Counted from the stretch's first letter, positions 33,998 to 43,256 are shown. The stretch is DNA of 52,846 bases from an uncultured Clostridia bacterium (GCA_944391855.1 CALXVB010000008.1:1-52846); one strand, 5' to 3'. The notes: generated from the sequence alone by a model not told the origin. Program-made: numbers and translations.

Positions 33998-34153
33998 ATG
34001 AATAATAATAGTAATATGAACATGGCAGACCTTATGTCGATGCTGGCAAAAATGGATAAAAAAGAGTTAGAAAAAGGCATTAATAAAATGAGTCAAATGC
34101 TTAAAAATGGTGATGCTAATTCCATTATAAATGAAATAAAAAATAATAAATAG
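33998..34153 (+). CDS. Small hydrophilic protein, 51 residues
   Basis: A 51-codon ORF begins MNNNSNMNMADLMSMLAK and continues with MDKKELEKGINKMSQMLK. It is Met-, Asn- and Lys-rich, probably helical, with no membrane segment. GAGGTGA precedes the ATG at suitable distance. It lies 23 bases before the 126-residue gene, and both start with Asn-rich tails plus an amphipathic helix (IMKQLNNMMQNN in the neighbour), so they may be related. Function unknown. Confidence 0.65.
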   Translation: MNNNSNMNMADLMSMLAKMDKKELEKGINKMSQMLKNGDANSIINEIKNNK

Positions 34154-34176
34154 TTTATGTATAGGAGGGGGTTCGT

Positions 34177-34557
34177 ATGAATGATAATGACATGAGTAAT
34201 ATAATGAAACAACTTAATAATATGATGCAAAATAACGAATTTCCCGATAATATTAAAGAGGCTATAAATAATTTTAAAAATTCATCTAGCAATAATAATA
34301 CTAATACCAATAATAAAAATACTAATAACAGTGATAATCCCGAAATAGATATAAATACAATACTCAAAATGAAACAAATTATAGATTCTATGAATACAAA
34401 TAAAAATGACCCTAGATCTAACCTTTTAATGTCTCTAAAGCCATATTTAAAAGAAAGTAGGCAAAAGAAAGTAGATCAATATGTTCAACTATTTGGCCTA
34501 AGTAAAGCTTTTGAAATGTTCAATTTTCTGGGTGGTGAGAACAAAAATGGTGTATAA
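34177..34557 (+). CDS. Conserved hypothetical with Asn-rich linker
   Basis: This 126-residue protein has an N-terminal helix, a low-complexity Asn/Thr linker (about 30-55) and a conserved-looking C-terminus DPRSNLLMSLKPYLKESRQK followed by KVDQYVQLFGLSKAFEMFNF. The LLxxLKPYLKxxRQKKVDQ pattern recurs in clostridial proteins annotated only as hypothetical, by memory. TAGGAGGGGG precedes the ATG. Its stop overlaps the next gene by 11 bases, so the two are translationally coupled. Confidence 0.75.
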   Translation: MNDNDMSNIMKQLNNMMQNNEFPDNIKEAINNFKNSSSNNNTNTNNKNTNNSDNPEIDINTILKMKQIIDSMNTNKNDPRSNLLMSLKPYLKESRQKKVDQYVQLFGLSKAFEMFNFLGGENKNGV

Positions 34558-34867
34558 TTATCCACATTTTCCTACAAAATCATATAGGAGTTATCCACAT
34601 AGTCTAAACAATAGGCCTTTTTACTCAAAAAACATGCCCAATAGAATGAGGGAATTTCCTACGGAAAGCAATATTACACCTCATGATAATAAAGAACATT
34701 ATGACAAATTAGATGATAAAAAAATTGAGGATACATATTTTGAAATTTTAGGAATAAAATTACATTCTGATGATATTTTATTATTATGTCTTATTTTCTT
34801 CTTATACAAAGAAGGCGTACAGGATGAATATTTGTTTATAGCTTTAATAATGCTTCTTCTTTCTTGA
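34547..34867 (+). CDS. Small protein with C-terminal hydrophobic segment
   Basis: This 106-residue protein begins MVYNYPHFPTKSYRSYPHS (Tyr/Pro/Asn-rich, disordered) and ends with a hydrophobic region, LLLCLIFFLYKEGVQDEYLF then IALIMLLLS. The DDILLLCLIFFLYKEGVQDE type of C-terminus is common in small clostridial hypotheticals, often near sporulation genes; that link is from memory only. The start ATG at 34547 is chosen over an earlier in-frame ATG because GGTGAG lies upstream and it overlaps the previous stop (ATGGTGTATAA). It is the last gene of the three-gene unit. Confidence 0.75.
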   Translation: MVYNYPHFPTKSYRSYPHSLNNRPFYSKNMPNRMREFPTESNITPHDNKEHYDKLDDKKIEDTYFEILGIKLHSDDILLLCLIFFLYKEGVQDEYLFIALIMLLLS

Positions 34868-34927
34868 AAAATTCCATAAGGATATATAGTAGATAATACT
34901 ATATAATCCTTATGGATTAGAATTTTT
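34868..34927. terminator. Bidirectional terminator
   Basis: ATTCCATAAGGAT plus ATATAGTA pairs with TACTATAT plus ATCCTTATGGA, followed by AGAATTTTTGTT. It serves the convergent small-protein cluster and the minC end of the mre operon. Confidence 0.85.
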
Positions 34928-34948
34928 GTTATAATTTATAATAGCTAA

Positions 34949-35566
34949 TTATTCTAAAATCAATTCATCTTTGTCATTAATATATGCCGATGTTTTAATT
35001 TTCTTAATTTCACTGTCATCCTTATCGATTTCTTTTACTATATCTGCTATTCTTATTTGTACAGCATCTATTTCAGATGCTTCTATAACAGCATCTTTAT
35101 TTCCTTTAGCCCCAGCATGTGCTAATCCTCTTAATGTTCCTAATATTACTATATTCTCACTTGCTACTACTTCTGCACCAGCATTTACGTCACCAATTAT
35201 TACTATACTTCCTTCAAATTCTAACCTTTGCCCAGACCTTAAAGAACCTTTGTGAAATTTAGTTTCTGAAGTAGCAACTTCTTTATAGAAGGTTTTTTTG
35301 ATTCCATGTAAACCTAAAACTTTAGGGCTATCAAATTCAATTTGTACATTCAAAAACCTTTTTATAACTCCTTGTATCTCGTCCATTTCTTTATTTTTCA
35401 GTACTTTACCTGTAATTAATATTGGCGTCTTATCTTCTTTGTATAAATTTTTTAATTCGATTATTTTTCTTTTTAATTCTGATATAATTTCTCTTTGTTC
35501 TGCATTTTCGTCTATTCTAATAGATACTTGATTTTTCTTAATACTTATACTTATACAATTTCCCAT
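34949..35566 (-). CDS. minC: Septum site-determining protein MinC
   Basis: This 205-residue MinC inhibits FtsZ ring formation away from mid-cell. The C-terminal right-handed beta-helix is clear: TKFHKGSLRSGQRLEFEGSI, VIIGDVNAGAEVVASENIVI and LGTLRGLAHAGAKGNKDAVI. The N-terminal FtsZ-interacting domain is about 95 residues. It is the last gene of the mre operon, 19 bases after mrdA. In most Firmicutes minD follows directly, but here a terminator comes next and the neighbouring genes are convergent and unrelated. Confidence 0.93.
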   Translation of the reverse strand: MGNCISISIKKNQVSIRIDENAEQREIISELKRKIIELKNLYKEDKTPILITGKVLKNKEMDEIQGVIKRFLNVQIEFDSPKVLGLHGIKKTFYKEVATSETKFHKGSLRSGQRLEFEGSIVIIGDVNAGAEVVASENIVILGTLRGLAHAGAKGNKDAVIEASEIDAVQIRIADIVKEIDKDDSEIKKIKTSAYINDKDELILE

Positions 35567-35585
35567 ACTTCACACTCACCTTTAT

Positions 35586-37668
35586 TTATCTTACACTCTC
35601 TATGCTAGAACTTGCATTTTTATCTTCTGTTACCTTTTCTGAATTCATACCAAAATATTCTTCCATAATTTTCTTAGCTACTTCTGCTGTATTTCCTCCA
35701 GAGCCTGCCTTTTCTACTAGTACTACAACCGCGATTTCTGGTTCATCATAAGGTGCAAATCCTACAAACCAGCCATGTGCTTCTCCTTCGACACCTGTTT
35801 GAGCAGAACCTGTTTTACCTGCTATATCCATGTCAAAGTCTGAAAAGGTTGAATATGCTGTTCCTCCTGCTTCACTCGTAACGCCTTTCATTCCTTCTCT
35901 AATAGCATCTAGGTTTTCTTCAGATATATTTAAATCTTCTTTTAATTCATTTTCTGTTCCAATTGTATTTTTAGTATAATTTTCTATTTCTTCTTTTGAT
36001 ATTTCTGTTCCATCCGGATTAATTATTGATTTTATTATGCTTACATCAACATTTCTTCCTCCATTTGCAACCATACTTATATATCTTGCCATTTGTACAG
36101 GAGTATATTCATTAAAACTTTGTCCTATTGCGGCAGATAGTGTATCTGCTGGATACCAAGTAGTGTAACCCATATTGCTTGCACTTTCTCTACTTGCTAC
36201 TGTCCCTCTTTCTTCTCCTGTTAGTTCTATTCCGGTTCTTTTACCTAATCCATAATATCCTGCATATTCGGCAATAGTATCTATTCCCATTCTATAGCCT
36301 ATATCATAAAAGAAATAGTTACAAGAATATTTTATTGCTTGTGTTAAGTTCAAATATCCATGTCCCGTTCCATAACTTCTGTAATACCAGCACGCTTGAT
36401 TATCCCCATAAGGATATACTCCTGTATCATTTATTAATGTAGAAGTAGTTATTTCCCCTGTATCCAAAGCTGCTGAGGCTACAACCATCTTAAATGTAGA
36501 GCCTGGTGGATATGCACTACTGATTGCTCTATTTACATATTTGCCTGTTGTGTCATTTGCGTCGTACTCTTCAGAATATTTTTCCGGATTATAGTCTGGA
36601 TAACTTGCCATTGCTAATATTTCTCCAGTATTCACATTCATTACAACTACTGCACCGTGCGTCAGCTTCGTTTCCTTCTCCATATTCTCCTGCTGCTATA
36701 TCTTTTATATTTTGTTCTAGCGCATCTTCTGCCACTTTCTGTAGATTAGCATCTATTGTAAGTACCACATCTGATCCAGCAATTGCTTCTTCTGAAATAT
36801 ATTCACTGGTTATTGCACCATCTACTGTCATATCTACTTGTTTTACTCCATCTGTTCCTTTTAAATATCCTTCAAATACTCTCTGTACGCCATCTTTTCC
36901 TATTATGTCATCATTTCTATAAGTATCTTTTCTTTCATTATATTCTTCTTCACTTATTGCCCCCACATATCCTAAAATATGAGATGCTAAATTTCCTGAA
37001 GTATATGATACTATTGGTTCTGTAACAACATTTATACCTGCAAGTTTTGCATTTTGCTCTCTTATCTGTACTGCTGAGGTATTGCTTATGTTTTTTGCTA
37101 TTGTAACAGATTTTGTACTACTATATCCTTTATTTGAAATTTCATATCTTACTGCCATAATTTGTCTTGCTGTTTTTATGTCTTCTTCTTCTATTTCATA
37201 TCTTTCTTTTAATTTATCAAAAACCTGCTCTGCTGTGTAATTTTCATCTAAGTTGTTCTCTGCTTTCCATTTTTTCTGTGCTTCTTCATTTTTTTCCGTA
37301 AATTCAAATGGATCTACACTTATTGGTAAATTATCTATATACTCATCTTTGTTACTTTCTAATATTTCAACAAATCTTTCTATTGCAGAATTTAATTCTT
37401 GATTACTTACTTTGGTACTATAAATTTCTACGCTATATCCTGTTTCTGTCCTTACTAATTCTACCCCAGTTCTATCTTTTATTGAACCTCTAGCAGCCTT
37501 AACTACGGTTTCTCTTGTGAGTCTTGAGTTAGATGTTTCTCTATATTCTTCTCCGTGTATAATTTGAAGGTTAAATAATTGCATTAACAATATTATTCCC
37601 GCTATGTATACGATTACTGTAAGTATGTTATATCTAATTCTATCACTCTTATTTTTTTCTTTATTCAA
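35586..37668 (-). CDS. mrdA: Penicillin-binding protein 2 (MrdA), frame broken once
   Basis: This is the elongation-specific class B transpeptidase of the rod complex. The N-terminal part (37668 down to 36589) has the membrane anchor (about 12-32) and the pedestal domain (RLTRETVVKAARGSIKDRTG, SHILGYVG, GKDGVQRVFEGYLKGTDG). The C-terminal part has GSTFKMV (S390, K393), YSCN (S448, N450) and GKTGSAQTG (K618). The frame breaks at an extra G at 36657 (plus strand). Removing it gives EADAGAVVVMNVNTGEILAM and a normal 693-residue protein. Since the gene is usually essential for rod growth, a sequencing error or a very recent mutation is likely. Confidence 0.9.
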
Positions 37669-37689
37669 TACCTCACCACCATTCTTTTT

Positions 37690-38223
37690 CTAAAAATATC
37701 TAGTAAGTATGTTTTTTGTTTTAAAAACTTCTTCTAACGCATGTCCTAATTTTTGTATTAATGGATATATAACTATTGTAATTAGTAAGTTATATATTAT
37801 TTCTATAATTAGTATACGTACAAATTGAATTATTTCTACATTAATATTTAGTGCAATTATATTAAATATGTATCCTCCTATTTCATATATTGCAGTAGAT
37901 GCTGATATCATAAGCATAATCGTAATTCTACTTTCTTTTGAAAAATTCTTGTCCAAATATTCTCCAAGTAACCCTATTATCCCAAGCATAATTCCTGATA
38001 TTCCAATCTGACGTCCTATTACTACATCTATGAAAAATCCGAATATTATTCCAAATATTAGCCCTAGTTTTTTACCAGCAAATAATCCTATACATAGTAT
38101 AAATATTACAAATAAGTTTGGTTTTATATTTGCTATTGTAAACCAGGTAAAAAAATTTGATTGGATGAAATATATTATTAAAAAACTCACAATTATTAAT
38201 ACTATTGATAGGAATTTTTTCAA
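37690..38223 (-). CDS. mreD: Rod shape-determining protein MreD
   Basis: This 177-residue integral membrane protein has about five helices, with the MreD pattern ANIKPNLFVIFILCIGLFAGKKLGLIFGIIFGFFIDVVIGRQIG. It belongs to the MreBCD-PBP2 elongasome, linking the cytoplasmic MreB filament to wall synthesis. It sits between mreC and mrdA in the standard order, with 21 bases to mrdA. Confidence 0.92.
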   Translation of the reverse strand: MKKFLSIVLIIVSFLIIYFIQSNFFTWFTIANIKPNLFVIFILCIGLFAGKKLGLIFGIIFGFFIDVVIGRQIGISGIMLGIIGLLGEYLDKNFSKESRITIMLMISASTAIYEIGGYIFNIIALNINVEIIQFVRILIIEIIYNLLITIVIYPLIQKLGHALEEVFKTKNILTRYF

Positions 38224-38270
38224 GTCAAGTTTCTTCCTTTCTAAATTTTGCTTTTTATTAACACATATTT

Positions 38271-39098
38271 TTAGTTATTTGCAGTATTAGTTATAACTAA
38301 TACTGTATTTAGTTTATTAAAATCTAGTGCTGTTTCTACGATAGCATATCTATCAGTTATATTACTAGTGTTTACAACTTCTGTTATTGTTCCTATATGG
38401 ATTCCTTTTGGATATATTCCACCTATTCCAGAGGTTTCCACAGTGTCTCCCTGTAAAACCACTGCATCTGTTGGTATAAAGTTTGCTCTTAATGTTGATT
38501 TATCTTCTAAGGTTCCTTGTACAACTATTGTATCTTCTGTTGTACTTATTGTACTTGTAACAGCACTTGCTGTATCAACTATGGTTTGAACTTTAGCAGT
38601 ATTATTAGTTACAGATATAACATGTCCTACTAAGCCACTATCTGCGATAACTGTCATTTCTTCTTTTATACCGTCATCTGATCCTACATTTATAACTATT
38701 GTGCTACTATAATTACTAATGTCTCTATTTATTACATCTGCTGGCATGGTAGTATAATCTGTATATTTATCTTTTAAATTCACATATTCTTTTAATGTAT
38801 CATTCTCTGCTTTTATTATTTCTAATTCTCTTAACGACTGTTCTAATTCACTATTTTTCTTTTTTAGTTCTTCATTTTCCGCTTTTAATGTATCCATATC
38901 TGCAAAGAAACTATCATTTCCAGATATTTTATTTTTCAAATAAGTAAAACCATTTTGTATTGGCATAACAAATATATTACATATATTTTGAATATATGAT
39001 ACCTGATTTGCATTACTATTAGTAAATACTACTAACAGTATGATAATTACTATTGTTATAACAACACCTGCAATTCCTTTTTTCTTATTTTTATACAT
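38271..39098 (-). CDS. mreC: Rod shape-determining protein MreC
   Basis: This 275-residue protein has an N-terminal membrane helix (about 8-28), a coiled coil (about 70-110, TLKAENEELKKKNSELEQSL) and the external MreC beta domain (VINRDISNYSSTIVINVGSDDGIKEEM, TSGIGGIYPKGIHIG). It bridges MreB and PBP2. It lies 23 bases after mreB. Confidence 0.94.
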   Translation of the reverse strand: MYKNKKKGIAGVVITIVIIILLVVFTNSNANQVSYIQNICNIFVMPIQNGFTYLKNKISGNDSFFADMDTLKAENEELKKKNSELEQSLRELEIIKAENDTLKEYVNLKDKYTDYTTMPADVINRDISNYSSTIVINVGSDDGIKEEMTVIADSGLVGHVISVTNNTAKVQTIVDTASAVTSTISTTEDTIVVQGTLEDKSTLRANFIPTDAVVLQGDTVETSGIGGIYPKGIHIGTITEVVNTSNITDRYAIVETALDFNKLNTVLVITNTANN

Positions 39099-39121
39099 TT
39101 TAAATTATCAGTCCTTTTTTG

Positions 39122-40153
39122 TTATTTTCTTTTCCTTGCATTTATTAAAACATTTTTTAGTCTTTCTAAATCTTCTAATGTTTTTCCAGTTCCTTTAACT
39201 ACGCAGTCTAACGGTGTTTCTGCAATATACACTGGCATTTCAGTTCTTTCTGCTATTAATTTATCTATATTTTTTATAAGTGCCCCTCCACCGGCAAGCA
39301 CAATTCCTTTCTCCATAATATCTGAAGATAATTCTGGTGGTGTTCTTTCTAAAGTTTGTTTTATTACTTCTACTATTTTTTCTATAGATTCTCTCATAGC
39401 TTCTTCTACTTGGTTAGAAGTAATTTGTACAGTCTGAGGTAAACCAGTAGTTAGATCTCTTCCGCTTACTTCCATCGTAAGTTCTGTTAATAGTGGTTTT
39501 GCGCATCCTATTTCTTTTTTTATTTGCTCTGCTGTTGTATCTCCTATTGCGAGATTCATTTCTCTTCTTACAAAATTCACAATATCTTCGTCTAATTCAT
39601 CTCCTGCAATTCTTATAGAATTACTTACAACAATTCCTCCTAATGATATTACTGCAACTTCTGTCGTTCCTCCACCTATATCTACAACAATATTTCCGGT
39701 TGGCTCTGCCACTTCTAATCCGATTCCTATAGCTGCTGCCATTGGTTCTTCTATTAAATAAACTTCTTTTGCCCCGGCTTGTAGAATTGCTTCTTCTACA
39801 GCTCTTTCTTCTACTTCAGTTATACCAGATGGTACACCTACTACCACCCTAGGTCTACTTACATTATATCTCTGACATATTTTATATATTATATTTTTAA
39901 GCATTAATTGAGTTGCTGTAAAATCTGCTATTACTCCATCTTTCATCGGTCTTACAGCTTTTATCCCTTCAGGAGTTCTCCCTAACATTTCTTTCGCTTC
40001 ATGTCCTGTTGCAAGTATTCTATGTGCTTTTTTATCTATTGCAACAACTGATGGCTCATTTAATACTATTCCTTTCCCTTTTAATGTAACCAAAGTATTT
40101 GCTGTTCCTAAATCTATACCTATATCCTTTGATCTTATTCCAAATAAACTCAT
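39122..40153 (-). CDS. mreB: Rod shape-determining protein MreB
   Basis: This 343-residue actin homologue shows all ATP-binding blocks: DIGIDLGTANTLV (phosphate 1), VVDIGGGTTEVAVISLGG (phosphate 2), EEPMAAAIG and GIVLAGGGALI (adenosine). It forms membrane filaments that guide the elongasome. It is 21 bases after radC, in the conserved radC-mreBCD order. Confidence 0.97.
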   Translation of the reverse strand: MSLFGIRSKDIGIDLGTANTLVTLKGKGIVLNEPSVVAIDKKAHRILATGHEAKEMLGRTPEGIKAVRPMKDGVIADFTATQLMLKNIIYKICQRYNVSRPRVVVGVPSGITEVEERAVEEAILQAGAKEVYLIEEPMAAAIGIGLEVAEPTGNIVVDIGGGTTEVAVISLGGIVVSNSIRIAGDELDEDIVNFVRREMNLAIGDTTAEQIKKEIGCAKPLLTELTMEVSGRDLTTGLPQTVQITSNQVEEAMRESIEKIVEVIKQTLERTPPELSSDIMEKGIVLAGGGALIKNIDKLIAERTEMPVYIAETPLDCVVKGTGKTLEDLERLKNVLINARKRK

Positions 40154-40174
40154 TAATATACCCCTCTCGAAAAA

Positions 40175-40882
40175 TTATTCTTTAATTTTCTCATCCTCTA
40201 TCATCATTATTTGAAAAATACTGGCATATCCATGTTCTCCTATGACAATATGGTCTAATAGTTCTATTCCCATTAGTTTTGATGCTTCTAACAATCTTTC
40301 TGTAAATTCAAAATCTTTTTTGCTTGGTGTTGGATCTCCACTTGGATGATTATGTACTAAAATAATCTTTGGTGCCCCTAATTTGATAACTTCATGTAGT
40401 ATATCCTTTGGTTTTATTACAACAAAGTTTGTGCCCCCAAAACATATATCTACAATTTTAATTACTACATTTTTAGAATTAAGGATTATAGCTTTTACAA
40501 CCTCTCGTTTTTCATATTTCATTTCATTAGTTAGTATTTTGGCTACATCTTTTGGTGAATTAATTTGTGTTTGACTAGTATCAAAAGGTTTTGACATTCT
40601 CCTAGTAAGTTCACAAATTGCCTTTAATTGTATAGCCTTTACTTTGCCAATCCCCTTTATACTCATAAATTCTTTTATAGATATATTTTGTAAAAAACTT
40701 AAGTTATTTTCTCCGTTCTTTTCCAGTGCTAATATTCTTTGAGCAACATTAACACTACTTTCATCTTTTGTTCCAGTTTTAATTATAATAGCAATTAACT
40801 CTGCATTTGATAAGGCCTTTTCGCCATACATTTCTAATTTTTCATATGGTCTTTCTGATATAGGTAGCTCTTTAACTTTCAT
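40175..40882 (-). CDS. radC: RadC family JAB/MPN-domain protein
   Basis: This 235-residue protein has an N-terminal helix-hairpin-helix region (FMSIKGIGKVKAIQLKAICEL) and a C-terminal RadC JAB domain with HNHPSGDPTPSKKD (H177, H179, D190 of the JAMM zinc motif). The role once assigned in DNA repair is doubtful. Its fixed place upstream of mreB is typical of Firmicutes. The ATG at 40882 has GAAAGGAATG upstream. Confidence 0.95.
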   Translation of the reverse strand: MKVKELPISERPYEKLEMYGEKALSNAELIAIIIKTGTKDESSVNVAQRILALEKNGENNLSFLQNISIKEFMSIKGIGKVKAIQLKAICELTRRMSKPFDTSQTQINSPKDVAKILTNEMKYEKREVVKAIILNSKNVVIKIVDICFGGTNFVVIKPKDILHEVIKLGAPKIILVHNHPSGDPTPSKKDFEFTERLLEASKLMGIELLDHIVIGEHGYASIFQIMMIEDEKIKE

Positions 40883-40933
40883 AAAAATTCATTCCTTTCT
40901 TAAAAGGCCCCTATATATCTTCTTTAATATTAG

Positions 40934-41191
40934 CTATATTTTCTTGTAAATAAATATCGCAAGCACCATACCTATAATACTTGATACGTTTATGTCAAAC
41001 ATTAAACCAAATGTTATCTGTATAACTTGTAGATCCAATGTTATTGGCTCAGATAATCCAAATGTTTCTCCATAAGATAGCCACCATAAAAAGTCAACAC
41101 GCCCAGCAAGGTTCCCAAGTAATCCTCCTACTACAATTCCAGATAGAATGAATATTATAAGTATCCATATATTTTTTTCTCTTGTTGCCAT
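40934..41191 (-). CDS. DUF4321 membrane protein
   Basis: This 85-residue protein has two membrane helices (about 8-28 and 62-82), with the DUF4321 layout WILIIFILSGIVVGGLLGN, WWLSYGETFGL and FGLMFDINVSSIIGMVLAIF. The function is unknown. It is regularly found just upstream of radC-mreB in Clostridia, as here. GGAGGATATAAT precedes the ATG, and it is the first gene of the morphogenesis operon. Confidence 0.85.
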   Translation of the reverse strand: MATREKNIWILIIFILSGIVVGGLLGNLAGRVDFLWWLSYGETFGLSEPITLDLQVIQITFGLMFDINVSSIIGMVLAIFIYKKI

Positions 41192-41242
41192 ATTTATTAT
41201 ATCCTCCTCTTTTGCATATATTCACATATTTTATACCTATGT

Positions 41243-41271
41243 ATTATATATTGTATATGAAATTTTTTCAA
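41243..41271 (-). promoter_or_regulatory. Promoter of the DUF4321-radC-mre-mrdA-minC operon
   Basis: Minus-strand TTGAAA (41271-41266), a 17-base spacer and TATAAT (41248-41243), about 52 bases before the DUF4321 start. No other strong promoter was seen before minC. Confidence 0.75.
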
Positions 41272-41445
41272 GATTTATAGGAAAGTTTTTCTATTTATTT
41301 TTATAATATATTATGCTACAATAAATTTATTAAAATAAGTAAAATATCTTTTATTTTATTTCCTTTTATGATATATTTATTGTTACATTTTTTTATATTT
41401 AAAATATAATATATAATAGTATAGTTACTGGAGGATTTTTATTTA

Positions 41446-42102
41446 ATGAAATTTGAAAAGCTTAATGAAAATAAAATTAGAATAACTTTATCTATGCACG
41501 ATTTAGAGGAAAAGGATATAGACTTTCACGACTTTATGTCTAACTCAATAGAATCTCAAGATTTGTTTTTGGATATGCTTGAAGAAGCAGAAGAAAAAAT
41601 AGGTTTTAAGGCAAAAGATTGTAAAGTAAAAATAGAAGCTTTAGCTATGACAGAAAATGATTTTGTTTTAACTATAACTAAAATTCTACCAGAAGGAAAC
41701 AAAAAAACTTTATATGCCACTCCTAAAAAGAAGCCCAAAGCAAAAAGGAAAGTAAATAATATAAATGAATCTTGTTTAATTTACAAGTTTAATTCTTTTG
41801 ATGATTATTGTAATTTTATTGAATTTATGTTACACAACAAGCTTATAGATGCTACTAAAATTGCAAATAAAATTTTTGTATATTTATATAATAACAATTA
41901 TTACTTAGTATTATCTAGCTTAAATATTACATATAAAAAGATTTCTACATTTTTTGCAGTAATTACAGAATTTGCTTCATATATTCCAGAACCAGATTTA
42001 TATCTATGTAGATTGTCTGAGTCAGGAACATTATTTATAAAAAATAATGCCTTTAAAAAAGGTTTTAGTTATTTTGAAAAAAATAAGAATCAATCACACT
42101 GA
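41446..42102 (+). CDS. mecA: MecA family adaptor protein
   Basis: This 218-residue protein has the MecA N-terminal domain (MKFEKLNENKIRITLSMHDL, SNSIESQDLFLDMLEEAEEKIGF), a basic linker (about 90-105) and the C-terminal ClpC-binding domain (CLIYKFNSFDDYCNFI, FFAVITEFASYIPEPDLYL). MecA delivers substrates such as ComK or Spo0A to ClpCP in Bacillus. GGAGG precedes the ATG. It stands alone, ended by a strong terminator. Upstream, TTACAT and TATAAT 16 bases apart may be its promoter. Confidence 0.88.
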   Translation: MKFEKLNENKIRITLSMHDLEEKDIDFHDFMSNSIESQDLFLDMLEEAEEKIGFKAKDCKVKIEALAMTENDFVLTITKILPEGNKKTLYATPKKKPKAKRKVNNINESCLIYKFNSFDDYCNFIEFMLHNKLIDATKIANKIFVYLYNNNYYLVLSSLNITYKKISTFFAVITEFASYIPEPDLYLCRLSESGTLFIKNNAFKKGFSYFEKNKNQSH

Positions 42103-42132
42103 TAATACTAATAACTATAGTACTAATAACTC

Positions 42133-42168
42133 AAAAGAACGAAAGTTTTAATTCCTTTCGTTCTTTTT
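42133..42168. terminator. Bidirectional terminator
   Basis: AAAAGAACGAAA pairs with TTTCGTTCTTTT (12 bp), followed by TTCTTATT, between convergent mecA and the M23 peptidase gene. Confidence 0.85.
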
Positions 42169-42172
42169 CTTA

Positions 42173-43171
42173 TTAATATGTATAATATTGTGGGTCATAT
42201 GTTACCCCGTTCTTTCTTACTTCAAAGTGCAAATGGTTTCCTGTTGAATTTCCTGTTGAACCCACTCTTGCAATTGCTTCACCTTGACTAACACTCTGAC
42301 CTGTTGAAACTAACAATTCGCTACAATGGGCATACACTGTTGTCACACCATTTCCATGTGATACTATAACATAGTTTCCGAATCCATCTCCGGCATTACC
42401 CGAAAATGTTACTGTTCCTGCAGCTGCAGCTTTTATAGTTGTTCCATATGGTGCAGCTATATCAAGTCCTGCATGTGTGTGATCTCTTACGCTATCATTG
42501 CTTCCATATCTTGAAGTTATAACTCCTGACACTGGATTTATGAGACTAATTCCTAAACTTACTTTTGCTGATGAAGAACCAGTACTATAATTTGATGCCG
42601 GCGCATATGAATAACTATATGTTGGTACAACTACTTTTTCTTCATATAGTTTTGATACACAAGTTTCTACACTTGTAAATTTCTTTAGTTCTTTCCCGTA
42701 CTTTTCTACAATACCTAAATCCTCTTGGTTAGCACTATCCTTATCTTCTAATTCTTCTATTACTTTTTCTGCATCTTTAAATGATGATAAATAGTATTTT
42801 TCTTTTTTATCTTCTGTTATTGCATAGTATTTATAATATGGTGTTCCATTTTCTGTAACTTTTGCATATATTTCATCATCATTTGTTTCTACATCTTTCT
42901 TTAATAAACATAGCTTATATGTAGGCATAGCATCTATTTGAATAAATGCTATATTTTGTTCTTCGTCTTCTTCTGTATATTCATTTATTTTTGCTTGTAG
43001 CTCACTTTTATTTGAAGTAAAACCTATAACTTCGCCATTTAAACTTACTTCATAAGTTGGGTTATAAAATAATACTACAAGCCCTATTAAAACAACAGCT
43101 GCTAAAAATATTAAAATTAATAATTTTATAGATTTTCTAGTAGTTATTGCAACTTTCTTTAAAATATTAAT
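42173..43171 (-). CDS. M23 (LytM-type) peptidase, probable ATT start
   Basis: The C-terminal domain is a zinc M23 endopeptidase: GVITSRYGSNDSVRDHTHAGLD, VSHGNGVTTVYAHCS and GNHLHFEVRKNG carry the H/D zinc ligands and catalytic His. The first ATG in frame (42928) would give 251 residues without a signal. The same frame stays open 91 codons further, to a TAA at 43202. It encodes a basic patch, a membrane helix (KSIKLLILIFLAAVVLIGLV) and NPTYEVSLNGEVIGFTSNKS, typical of this family's N-terminus. No ATG, GTG or TTG exists there. An ATT at 43171 lies 9 bases after AAAGGA, so I take it as the start (332 residues). Confidence 0.75.
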   Translation of the reverse strand: MNILKKVAITTRKSIKLLILIFLAAVVLIGLVVLFYNPTYEVSLNGEVIGFTSNKSELQAKINEYTEEDEEQNIAFIQIDAMPTYKLCLLKKDVETNDDEIYAKVTENGTPYYKYYAITEDKKEKYYLSSFKDAEKVIEELEDKDSANQEDLGIVEKYGKELKKFTSVETCVSKLYEEKVVVPTYSYSYAPASNYSTGSSSAKVSLGISLINPVSGVITSRYGSNDSVRDHTHAGLDIAAPYGTTIKAAAAGTVTFSGNAGDGFGNYVIVSHGNGVTTVYAHCSELLVSTGQSVSQGEAIARVGSTGNSTGNHLHFEVRKNGVTYDPQYYTY

Positions 43172-43256
43172 ATTAAACAGTCCTTTCTTAAATAAAAAAC
43201 CTTATTTCCGTAAGATTTTTTACATTAAAATATTTTTGATATTGATATTTTATATT

